NCBI GenBank assembly: GCA_039621445.1
Contig: CP154956.1
Span: forward strand, 39,396,553 to 39,460,552
Length of the DNA stretch: 64,000 nt
Direction: 5' to 3'
DNA from: Euglena gracilis
Taxonomy: Eukaryota; Euglenida; Euglenophyceae; Euglenales
Positions 10,601 to 17,800 of this stretch are shown here, one piece after another; positions within the stretch are counted from its first letter, which is position 1; each line of letters opens with the position of its first letter. The position numbers and the translations under genes are program-made. Under the pieces are notes generated by a model. The model saw only the letters and a program-made list of their open reading frames with translations, did not search any database and was not told where the DNA came from.

Positions 10601-11461
10601 ATTCGTGGCGCGTGGTACACTCATGTCCCATCCATGTGCCACACTGTTTGCCAAATTTTCTTCGGAAATTCAAATTTGAAATCAAAAATCAAATAAAATC
10701 AAATAGAAATTCAAAATAAGAATTCCTGAGCCGACACAGGGATGCCTTGTGGCACTCTGGAAGGCAGCCAGTTTGACAACTCCCATCCTGCCAGCAAAGG
10801 TGAATGCGGGGAATCGCTGTGGGCAGTCAGGCCCTGCTCGATGGCGTCCCGCTGGAAGGGGTCCAGCTCGAAGGGGTACTGCCGGGCCGGGTTGGCGGGG
10901 AACTGTGGCATTTGGGCATCCCGCTCCCGCGGCGTGATGGTCTGTGCCCGTTTGGGCTGCGGTGCATCCCCCGGGTCCAGGGCCAGCTGGAGGGAGAGCC
11001 ACGATCCAGAGGAGAGTTGATGTTAGAACCGGAAAAAATGCAAACAGCTAAATTGCGGAATTTGCCAGAAAAATTGACGATTGGTGCCCACGTTTTGAAC
11101 TGTCATTCACATTTTTTTTGACGAAAAGACCGAAAACTAACGCATTATTATTGAGCTACTTTTGTATTTTAGGGAACATACTGATTCCAAACATCAGAAA
11201 TTTGTTTGCCCAAAAACTCAAAAATGGCCAAGAAAAAATTGGGCCTAGGGTAAAATGTAGCCCAAGGTGCGAAATTTTTTCGAAGTGGAAATCACTTCCC
11301 ACCAGAATTGGGGGGGGGGGGGGGGGTAAAACCTGCAGATTTTGATAAAATCTAAAAACCTTCAGCATTCACAGTCATACACAAACGTCAGTCTGCAGTT
11401 AGTGACGCTCATGCCTGGCCCTGGGCGATGCGTCCTCCAGGGGGCGCTTGTTGGTGGCCAT
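143..11461 (-). CDS. MTR4: MTR4/MTREX-type exosome RNA helicase, 16 exons, C-terminus off window
   Basis: Spliced gene. Joining 16 exons gives an open frame of 741 codons. MTR4 is the nuclear Ski2-like 3'-5' RNA helicase that feeds RNA to the exosome as part of TRAMP/NEXT-type complexes. Visible motifs in order: a Q-like region [11 protein letters not shown] (about 48-58), Walker [10 protein letters not shown] (70-78), DEIH box (162-165), SAT (193-195), [12 protein letters not shown] after exon 6 starts, [15 protein letters not shown] in exon 9, [10 protein letters not shown] motif VI (454-463), SFYQFQ in exon 11, then an arch/KOW-like part with FLQPGRL. These fit MTR4 better than SKI2. The N-terminus is short (about 58 residues before motif I). 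The start is the only ATG joining cleanly to exon 2. The C-terminal DSHCT helical domain lies beyond the left edge. Introns are a mix of nonconventional and GT-AG. Confidence 0.93.
206..493 (-). other. MTR4 intron 15, conventional GT-AG, 288 nt
   Basis: AAG|GTGCGG ... CCTCTCAG|GCATTG with a clear polypyrimidine tract. No other feature seen. Confidence 0.88.
494..658 (-). CDS. MTR4: MTR4 exon 15
   Basis: Residues 666-720, 55 codons: [17 protein letters not shown], then [18 protein letters not shown]. Corresponds to the family segment ending in a KK(V/A)xQK motif. Confidence 0.93.
659..966 (-). other. MTR4 intron 14, nonconventional, 308 nt
   Basis: Begins CGCCAGGCCGGGG and ends CCCCGGCCTGTTGGC: CAG +4, CTG -8. 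CAGGCCGGGG pairs perfectly with CCCCGGCCTG (10 bp). Confidence 0.92.
967..1119 (-). CDS. MTR4: MTR4 exon 14
   Basis: Residues 615-665, 51 codons: [19 protein letters not shown], then [14 protein letters not shown]. Arch region; matches the family in length. Confidence 0.92.
1120..1452 (-). other. MTR4 intron 13, conventional GT-AG, 333 nt
   Basis: AAG|GTGAGC ... CCCCAG|GAG. A standard spliceosomal intron in the same gene as the nonconventional ones. No other feature seen inside. Confidence 0.9.
1453..1575 (-). CDS. MTR4: MTR4 exon 13 (KOW-like arch)
   Basis: Residues 574-614, 41 codons: [22 protein letters not shown], then [20 protein letters not shown] and the following acidic/Trp segment mark the RNA-binding arch. 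Confidence 0.94.
1576..1684 (-). other. MTR4 intron 12, nonconventional, 109 nt
   Basis: Begins GGGCAGGCCGCGG and ends CGCGGCGTGCGGGG; GCCGCG pairs with CGCGGC in the usual register. CAG is at +4 but the 3' triplet at -8 is GTG. Includes a 17-bp C run. Confidence 0.8.
1685..1801 (-). CDS. MTR4: MTR4 exon 12
   Basis: Residues 535-573, exactly 39 codons: [15 protein letters not shown]..., ending [11 protein letters not shown] coiled-coil arm of the arch domain. Confidence 0.92.
1802..2207 (-). other. MTR4 intron 11, nonconventional, 406 nt, carries a nested element
   Basis: Borders chosen so protein length matches the family. Ends pair as GGCCGCGGAG with CTCCGCGGCC (10 bp), but there is no CAG/CTG. 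A complete CAG..CTG element with a perfect 8-bp duplication sits inside (1909-2143). Confidence 0.75.
1909..2143. mobile_element. CAG..CTG inverted-repeat element M1 (MITE-like), perfect 8-bp duplication
   Basis: Begins CAGGGGTTTTTTTTAAGACC and its 3' end, reversed, reads CAGGGGTTTTTTTAGTC. Flanked by GATGTGAT on both sides (1901-1908 and 2144-2151). No ORF. CAGGG ends with 8-bp duplications are the hallmark of hAT-superfamily MITEs; that assignment is inference. Confidence 0.85.
2208..2359 (-). CDS. MTR4: MTR4 exon 11
   Basis: Residues 485-534: [30 protein letters not shown], then [12 protein letters not shown]. Winged-helix entry region; SFYQFQ is strongly conserved in MTR4. Confidence 0.94.
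2360..2581 (-). other. MTR4 intron 10, nonconventional, 222 nt
   Basis: Begins GGCCAGCGGCCCCCC and ends GGGGGGCCCCTGCGGGC: CAG +4, CTG -8. From CAG inward 11 of 12 positions pair with the 3' end. Confidence 0.9.
2582..2816 (-). CDS. MTR4: MTR4 exon 10 (motifs V and VI)
   Basis: Residues 406-483: [19 protein letters not shown] (motif V) and [13 protein letters not shown] (motif VI, arginine fingers), then [13 protein letters not shown]. The 5' end could be 2810 or 2816; 2816 keeps family length. Confidence 0.94.
2890..2972. repeat. (CT)n microsatellite
   Basis: About 82 bp of uninterrupted CT dinucleotides inside MTR4 intron 9. Confidence 0.98.
3617..3866. mobile_element. CAG..CTG inverted-repeat element M2, perfect 8-bp duplication
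   Basis: Begins CAGGCTTCTTTTTAAGACC and ends (reversed) CAGGCTTCTTTTTAGGTC. Flanked by GTGTGATT on both sides (3609-3616 and 3867-3874). Interior rich in C and G runs with a GCACTTTGCGCCGAA core resembling M1. Confidence 0.85.
4566..4658. repeat. (CA)n microsatellite
   Basis: About 90 bp of CA dinucleotides with a few CG interruptions near the left end, inside MTR4 intron 9. Confidence 0.98.
4967..5114 (-). CDS. MTR4: MTR4 exon 9
   Basis: Residues 357-405: [19 protein letters not shown], then [20 protein letters not shown], one of the most diagnostic MTR4 stretches. Confidence 0.95.
5115..5958 (-). other. MTR4 intron 8, nonconventional, 844 nt
   Basis: Begins GCCCAGAGCGG and ends CTGCCGCCC. 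Flank sum 9. Contains a C/G-run unit at about 5205-5455 with inverted TTAGTCA-type ends, possibly another nested insertion. Confidence 0.75.
5959..6061 (-). CDS. MTR4: MTR4 exon 8
   Basis: Residues 323-355 plus split codons: [20 protein letters not shown]..., the first strand of RecA domain 2. Confidence 0.94.
6062..6440 (-). other. MTR4 intron 7, nonconventional, about 379 nt
   Basis: Begins GGGCAGTCC and ends CTGCCAG; GGCAG pairs with CTGCC. Flank sum is 7 (or 10 with the alternative borders). C-run at 6225-6250. Confidence 0.7.
6441..6603 (-). CDS. MTR4: MTR4 exon 7
   Basis: Residues 268-321: a low-complexity Lys/Gly/Pro linker ([13 protein letters not shown]...), then [17 protein letters not shown]. 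The linker is typical of the MTR4 inter-domain insertion. Ends are uncertain by a few bases. Confidence 0.88.
6604..7453 (-). other. MTR4 intron 6, nonconventional, about 850 nt
   Basis: Begins GATCAGAGC and ends CTGAAACAG (TCAG/CTGA pair). The exact 3' border is uncertain by up to 3 nt. The interior has long G and C runs (6630-6660, 7030-7100, 7180-7190). Confidence 0.7.
7454..7622 (-). CDS. MTR4: MTR4 exon 6
   Basis: Residues 212-267: [19 protein letters not shown], then [27 protein letters not shown]. Typical MTR4 segment linking the two RecA domains. Confidence 0.94.
7623..8309 (-). other. MTR4 intron 5, nonconventional, 687 nt
   Basis: Begins AGCCAGGTTTTGG and ends ATCCTGCGTCC (CAG +4, CTG -8; CAGG/CCTG pair). 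AT-rich interior; nothing else recognised. Confidence 0.88.
8310..8374 (-). CDS. MTR4: MTR4 exon 5 (motif III SAT)
   Basis: Residues 190-210 plus [23 protein letters not shown]. Contains the SAT motif that couples ATP hydrolysis to unwinding. Confidence 0.95.
8375..8451 (-). other. MTR4 intron 4, nonconventional, only 77 nt
   Basis: Begins ACCCAGGGGCGGTCCC and ends GGGACCGCTCTCTGGCCCC. CAG is exactly at +4 and CTG exactly at -8. GCGGTCCC pairs with GGGACCGC, and GGGGC with GCCCC. The clearest small example of the class in the window. Confidence 0.92.
8452..8653 (-). CDS. MTR4: MTR4 exon 4 (DEIH box)
   Basis: Residues 122-189: [29 protein letters not shown] and [13 protein letters not shown]. 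This is the core of RecA domain 1; the DEIH box is Walker B. 67 whole codons after the split methionine. Confidence 0.96.
8654..10040 (-). other. MTR4 intron 3, nonconventional, 1387 nt
   Basis: Begins GGCCAGGCACC and ends TTGCCTGAGGGTT; CAGGCA pairs with TGCCTG. The flanks sum to 9 nt here, not 8. A dispersed 0.5-0.6-kb repeat (about 8700-9240) rich in GCGGAAAATT motifs is also present in intron 9. The stretch 9440-9720 is very AT-rich with no coding signal. Confidence 0.8.
10041..10231 (-). CDS. MTR4: MTR4 exon 3 (Walker A)
   Basis: Codes residues 59-121: ACLETGDSV, then the Walker A motif AAHTSAGKT and motif Ia [11 protein letters not shown], ending ENMGL plus AT of a methionine codon. 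Length and phase agree with both neighbours. Confidence 0.95.
10232..10839 (-). other. MTR4 intron 2, nonconventional, 608 nt
   Basis: Begins GAGCAGGGCC and ends GGCCCTGCCCCT (CAG at +4, CTG at -8; CAGGGCC pairs with GGCCCTG). The interior holds a G/C-run element at about 10300-10550 with inverted copies of a GCCTGCCCATAGCAGGC-type palindrome and long C and G tracts, probably a further nested insertion. Confidence 0.85.
10840..10978 (-). CDS. MTR4: MTR4 exon 2
   Basis: Codes residues 12-58, ending ...[13 protein letters not shown], the conserved segment immediately before the ATP-binding motif. Exons 1 and 2 together are exactly 58 codons. Confidence 0.9.
10979..11426 (-). other. MTR4 intron 1, nonconventional, 448 nt
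   Basis: Begins GCCCAGGGCCAGG and ends CTGGCCCT, so CAG is at +4 and CTG at -8, with no GT-AG. AGGGCCAG at the 5' end pairs with CTGGCCCT at the 3' end over 8 bp. The interior is AT-rich, has a G-run near 11320, and carries a copy (about 11030-11350) of the dispersed repeat also seen in introns 3 and 9. Confidence 0.85.
11427..11461 (-). CDS. MTR4: MTR4 exon 1 (start codon)
   Basis: Codes [11 protein letters not shown] plus two bases of a serine codon. A basic, nuclear-type N-terminus. A pyrimidine-rich stretch ending in CAG lies just upstream (AG at 11468-11469), a plausible spliced-leader acceptor if this is a euglenid. The reading frame stays open some way upstream, so a longer N-terminus cannot be excluded. 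Confidence 0.75.
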
Positions 11462-11932
11462 CCGGCTCTGGGCAGGCAGCCGGAGAAGAGGGGTCGCAAC
11501 CCGTTGCTGCAAGGCACACGGAAAGGAGTGGCGTCGGGACTGAAGTACTGGACGCGTAATGTTGGATACGGTATATCGGCACCGTCAGACACAGGAGCAA
11601 ATGAATGAACACATGGGGCCCTTCCCACAACAGTACGGGGAGGGATACAACACGATCCCTCAGAAGTGCAAATGCAAAATAAGAGGAAAACAAAAAACAT
11701 CAAATATATCAAAACATCCCGGTTTTAGAATTTTGTGGAGTGTGCGAATTTCTACTTGATTTTTTCATTGTGCAATGCGATTCAGTAACATGAAAAATCA
11801 TCCAGTTCTTTCCCCAAATACCATGTGCGTAAAAGCAGCGCAATATTTCCAAACCTTTTCAGAAATTACTAAAAGATCGACGTGTAAACTTGCACTGTCT
11901 GCCCAGTTGCAAACACTATATATTCTATGTTA

Positions 11933-11977
<45 letters not shown>

Positions 11978-14770
11978 ATATTATAATATTATATATAATA
12001 TATATTCTAAAAATTCCACAATGCTGCACAAATTAATCCAATGAAAACATATTTGAATTGCAATCGCACAAGTTGTGTTCTTCAATATAAATCAATTGTA
12101 TTTTGTTGTTTTTTTTTGCTTTCTTGCATCCAACAATTTTGATTTTTAGTAAACACCAAGCGGGATGATCAGGAATCCCTCATCACCAGCTGAAATCTTA
12201 CGACAACCACCAGAACAAAGAGAAAATCACACCCAGGCATTGGCAACGCCTCCTCTGAGGTTTCAGATAATCAAATGGTTCCATCATCAGGTGAGGAGGT
12301 GTTTCTGGCCATTCCTCTCACAACTCAACATCTGGACTCTGGAAGAAAGTTAATAATTGTTTCCTCCTTTTTGGAAGCCTGGCATAATAATGCATCAAAC
12401 ATACCCCCCGCTCCTAGGCTTTGTTAGCCCCAACAGGCGAAGGGACCAACTGTGAGATAGTCATCTTGAATCCTGCAAATTGATTCAACAACTCCAACAA
12501 CTTGAGGGGGGGGGGGGTATTCTTTTGGATTCAAGTTGTTTGGGTACCATTTGACGTCTAAATGACACCTCCAAACTCAGGAATGAAACATCGTGAACGC
12601 CTTCACCTTCGCTTGAGCAGGGGAAGAGGCACAGACTGCCCTCAAAATGCACACCACGCTCGTTCGGTCCTCAACCCTCAAAGCACACTCGCTCTGTTGG
12701 TGGGTGCTGAAAATCACAAAAGGGGTGTAATATTTTTTGGGGTCAACTTTTGGATTTTTGCTGAAATATTCCATCGAAGAAAGGTCTAAAAATAGTCACC
12801 CAAAAAGAGACTTTTTTGGTAATTTTGTATTTTTGTCTCAAAAAAATGACAATTTTAACACATACAGAATAGATATAAAAAAAATGCAAAAAAAATCATC
12901 ATTTTGGGGGCATTATCACAGTTTTAAGGGGGTCTACTTTTACTTTACTTTAGGATTTTCCCCAAAAGTACCGAGGTCTTGTTTTGGGGGGAGGGATAAT
13001 TTCTTGGCTCCCTCCGCCGAGGATTGCTCGGCTGCGAGACAACAATCAAATCGATCTGTGTCACACCCTTTCGGTCATTTTAAGCACCTTCTTTCAAAAT
13101 TGAGACTTCTCTTGATCCCCACAACCCTTCACCGAAATAGCTTTCCTGGACACATGATGGGCTGGTCTGAGGGTGGCGGGAGGGACAGGGACGGGCAGCC
13201 TCTAGGTGAGCAGTGCAGCGGAGGGTTATGGTCAGGGGGCGGTCGGATATCTGGCAGGTCGTGGCGAGTGGCCCGAAGACAGTTCGGAAATATACACGAA
13301 GCCGGGGACAAGGGGGGGGGGCAGTGGTGCGATTGATACAAAATAGTTTGGGGACAGGTTGACAGCGAATACGTAAGGCGGTGGAGATAACCACGGCGCA
13401 GGGTGGCAGAGAGGCTGGGCACACAGCGGAATCTCATGGGAAGCCTGATTGCAACCCACTTTTGCTGCCGATATCAAATTGAATCCCGTGGTTTTCATTG
13501 CGTCAAAAAGAGTCCGAGACAATCGGTGGCCAGGAAGAGTGCCTTGTTGCCATGTGTTGTTGGGGAGGAAGCAAGAGAGAAACGAGGCAATAATTAGGTG
13601 GTTCGGGCCCTCTTCCAGCTCTGTCACCGCTGCTTCCTGCCAAGTCCACAAGCCATTCAGAGGATGGAATACAGAGCAGCGGGTACCAGATGCAGGCAGG
13701 GTCTACCGCACCCCCCAGGCACCCATCGTGTGGCAAGCTTGGATGGACGTTGTGAGCACCGTGGAGCAGGCACCCCCACCCTCCCCACGGCAACAGCGTT
13801 GGGGGGGATTGGAACGCTCGCCATCCAAGCATGGTCCCTGCACTGACGTTGACAGGGACCCGCCAGCCTGAGCAGAGGGATGAAGAGCGTTTGAATGGTG
13901 AGCAGGGAGCCTCAAACAGGTCATTGAAATGACCCAAAAAAAACCCAACTTGCTGTTTAACTTGATGTACAATTGCAGCTGGCAGCAGGACAACAAGACA
14001 ACTAAGGGACGGGTCCAAATTGTCTTAGGGATGACAGAACCGGGGTAACCGTGGCTGGGGAAACAAGGGGGGAGGGGCCACTGCAATGGAACTTGTCAGA
14101 TTCTGACTTAGACATACCATCCTGCGTCCTTAGCAGAGACACCGACCATCGAAATAACGATGGGGAAAACCCCCAAATTCCCATAAATAAAGCACCCAGA
14201 ATCACAATCACCTGAAAAAACATACTCAATGAAAAGATTAACAAAAATAATGAGCGAAATACTGATTTGGTGTCCAAAGAGTGGCATACATCTTTTGGGT
14301 GAGAGTGGCAGACCTTTTTTCAAGTGATTTCAAACTTCCGCATAGCTGTATACAAGTTCTCAGAGTCCTCAAAAATCCTTGGAGGTCTAGGCATTTATCC
14401 CTCCAAACAAGGGTTTTTTTTAAGACCGGGGGGGGTCCCCCCACCCACCCACCCCCTGGGCCCCCCCAGGGGGGGGAGTCCCGGGGGACCCACAAAAAAT
14501 GGCCGAAAATCGCGAAAAGTGCTAAAAATGGCCTTTGGTGCCAAAAAGTATATCCCACCCCCCTCCGGGGGGACCCCCTTGGGGGGGGGGGGCTCGGTCG
14601 GACCCACCCACCCAATCCCCCCCGGGGGTCCACAACTAAAAAAATCCTTGCTCCAAACACAGATGCTGCACCCCGTGAAAAATGCACCGCCCACAACAGT
14701 GAGAGGCTTGTCAATAATCACTGAAGGCTTACATTTCTGCATACATATGCACATGGGTAGAGCAACACAC
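11462..14770. other. Region between the MTR4 start and the last resolved A9 exon
   Basis: Contains a (TA)n tract at 11936-11972 and element M3. Otherwise AT-rich. Two GC-richer patches on the minus strand (about 13650-13860 and 13140-13430) could hold further A9-gene exons; one reads ...HPSLPHDGCLGGAVDP, similar to the DG..G motif of A9 domains, but splice borders could not be set. The 3' end of the A9 gene and the intergenic boundary are not identified. Confidence 0.4.
14408..14650. mobile_element. Related inverted-repeat element M3, 7-8 bp duplication
   Basis: Begins CAAGGGTTTTTTTTAAGACC, ends reversed CAAGGATTTTTTTAG. CTCCAAA(C) repeats at 14401-14408 and 14651-14658. The terminal triplet differs from the others (CAA rather than CAG). 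Interior has the same GCGAAAAGTGCTAAAAATGGC core as M1. Confidence 0.75.
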
Positions 14771-14881
14771 TTGGATTCGAAAACGATCCGGCAGCAGAAG
14801 GGGGACCGGAGGGAACCCCAGCGGCAGTTGCAGAGGCTCCCCATGCTCCGAAAGGGTTCTGTGGCGGGAGAACCATGAAAA
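14771..14881 (-). CDS. A9 gene exon 11
   Basis: Codes FSWFSRHRTLSEHGEPLQLP..., ending PDRFRIQ, 37 codons. Placing it directly after exon 10 gives the same 8-residue spacing before Trp as in the other A9 repeats. Donor CAA|GTGTGT. Further exons are expected to the left. Confidence 0.6.
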
Positions 14882-17800
14882 ACGTCCCCTTCCCACAACA
14901 CGCTGCCCAAGGAACCCCCCCCCCCGGCTTGGCCCGGGCCATGATTGAAGGTAAGGCCAGGGGGCCAACTTTAGGGGGGCCAAGTTTGCATGTAAGGAGG
15001 GGGGCCAAGCGCCCGGAGGGGGGGGGGAGGTACCTTGGAAGACATCGATGTCCCCACATAAACAAATTTGATGCACTCCAAGGATGGGGGAGGAGGGACA
15101 CCTTGGCGATGGAGGAGGACACGGGCAGCTGGTGCTGGGACAGCGTACCTGTGAGGCAGAGTTCGGGGTGGGCTTTGCAAAAATGAACCCCCTTTGCATG
15201 CTGATATGCAGATCATGTGGCCAGGGGTGTTTTTTTTTAAGACCGGGGGGGTTGGCACCCACCCACCCACCCACCCCCTGGGGTGCCCCCCCGGGGGGAG
15301 GGGGGGGGGTCCCAGGGGACCCACTTTTGCCCGAAAATGGCCAAAAAGGCTAAATTTAGCACCTTTTTCATAGTTTTTGGCGCCTTTGGCACCGAAAAAG
15401 ATATACCATCAGCCCCTACCCCCTCCCCCCCTCCCGGGGGGAAAGGGGGTCCAAGGGACCCACCCACCCACCCTACCCCCCTCCCCCCCGGGGGAGGGGT
15501 CCACGACTAAAAAAAAAAACCCTGCACGGGGCAACATAATTTGAGAGGATGGGGTACTGCTTTGTTTCGGAAAGCCTCAGGAAAGTCAGGGATGCCATAA
15601 CAACAACCACCACCACCACCACAACAACGACAACGACAACAACAGCAGCAGTAGCAACAGCGAATAAACGATGATAAGAAACCGAATGGGAGGCCTCATC
15701 ACAGGAATGCAGTCCTAACCAAAAATGATGTTTCTGTGTGACAGCATACCCCCCAAACCATCCTCTGATCCTGCCAAACGTACTTGGGGCAGGCCTCTTT
15801 CAGGGGGTGATGGAAATGAAGAAGTTCACAGGGGTGCACATGCATGGCTCTTCAATTCAAATACTGGAAAAATCCGACCAGGAACAATTGCTGGCAGGAA
15901 AGATTCTTGTCGGAAAAAATAGACAACTCCTTAAAGTGTCGGGAAAATGCTGGACGCCTGCACAAATCGGCTGGGAAAAAAATTACAGAAAATTATCTGG
16001 ACAAAGAAATCTTGTGAACAGGGGTTTTCCTGAAGACCCCGGGGAGGGGGGGGTCAGGGATCCAGGGGTCATGGATCCAGCTGGCAGGATGACAGCTGGA
16101 CCTGGCAGCCGGACTAAAAAATGCCCGAAAAAGCCAAAAAATCCACCTGAGTTGGCATTTTTCAGTCAAAATTAGCAGATCCCCCCAAAAGAAATAAAAT
16201 GCCCAAAAATGCCATTTTGGCCATTTTTTTACCCCTTTTTTTCCGCTGGGCTGGACCCAACTTTATTTCAGCAGACCCCCTGGGGGGTCCGCAGCCTGAC
16301 TGGGAGGTGCTGCTGGAAAAAAAAGGTGCTGGCTGGACCTGCCCCCCTCCGAGGAAGAAAAGTCCCTGCTTGGAAACCCATTTTTTAGTGAGATCTGCAC
16401 CTTCTAAACAGGCGATTTGGAACAAAAATGCAATCCAAGGTCTGCTGCGAAGTGTTCACTGGAGGAAATTGGATTCATAAAGCTTGTCAGGAAAAATATT
16501 GGGCGGATTCTTAAAATAGCAGGGAAAATCCTGGAAAAAATATCGTCCAAGGATTTTCCCACAACTATTCTTACCATTCACCCCCCACTCCAATGTTGAT
16601 TACATAATATATCATCCGACCTTCCGAGAAAGCAGAGGAGTAAATTATGGCTCAAGATGATGGGATATATCATATTTCACCAAACAGTCGTGTGGCCTGG
16701 TGCTGACTGTTGCCTGGATATGGCTTGACTGTGGCACAGATGTTCCCTTTTGATGTTTAGACGACAAAATGCAGATGACAAAAATGTCCGCACACTTTTC
16801 AGAGGGGTGCTGCCGGAGATGGTGGCAGCGGGGGGCATGTCGATGGGCGGTGAATCAGCTGCTGTGAAGCGAGGAAGAGCAAAGAAACATAAATATAAAC
16901 ACCAGGTGCTATAAGATTTCTTTTTTTTGGATTTGAATTTGTCTATATAGATAGATGGACGTAATAATAATATTTGAATATTGAGATACTTTGAATACCT
17001 GCTCTGCCTCGTTTCAGAACTCAGCACAAATATGCTGAATATGATAAAAGACGCAGAACTTATGCCAGAATGCTGTGTGGTGCCTTTCTGTTGCCTGTGG
17101 AGCAACATACTTTCTGCCTCGATAGGGGCACTGGGCTCGGAGGCCACCCAATCACCCTGCAGGCCGTCCATCCGCGCTGGCCTCACCAAATACCTGAGGG
17201 TGATGGAGACAACTGTGACCAAACACACTGTCTGTTGCAAAGAAGCACACACAAAGCTGTGGACAAGCAAAACACGCCAAAAAGGCGGGTGGTATTGGTG
17301 CACCCGCTCCCCATGGATGAGTGAGAGTTGAGTGACACAACACAAGGTTAACAGCAAAGCCACTGGCCACCAACCAAAGCGGCACACTTCAGCCGGCAGC
17401 CAGCGTCCTCGGAGAGGGGGGTGTAGAGCGAGCTCTGCCCCGTCTGTGAAGGGCGGCGAGGTGGGGATGACCCGCCACACAAGCCAGAGTCATCTGTCAT
17501 CTGGAGGTCTGAATGTTCCCCAGGCTGTCAAAATTCCATTTGTTGGCCATTTTCATTTTTCCCGTTTTTCCCCCTGGCATTTGTGCTTGCAAGTTTCTGG
17601 ACTCGATTTGACTGGTGGTATTTAATTCAGCTGATTTTGGGCAGGATTCCAGAAGCCTTGCTTGAGGGCCAGGCTTGACCCCCCCCCTCGGGGCCAGGAT
17701 CCCCTGGTCTGAGCAAAACCCTGTTGAGAGTTGAGTGAGCCCCCAAGGGCGCCGACAGGGACTTTCGTCACAGGAGTTTGTTGCGCCCCATCAGAATTCA

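Larger units (their letters stand above)
15149..17110 (-). other. A9 gene long intron, about 1.96 kb
   Basis: Contains elements M4 and M5, a CAA/CAC/CAG trinucleotide-rich tract at 15600-15660, and AT-rich DNA. No exon recognised inside. Confidence 0.55.

Noticed and set aside
16677-17480. 267-codon minus frame over A9 exons 9a-9b
   Set aside because: Read-through of intron; only the short A9-like segment YLVRPARMDGLQGD is in the correct frame.
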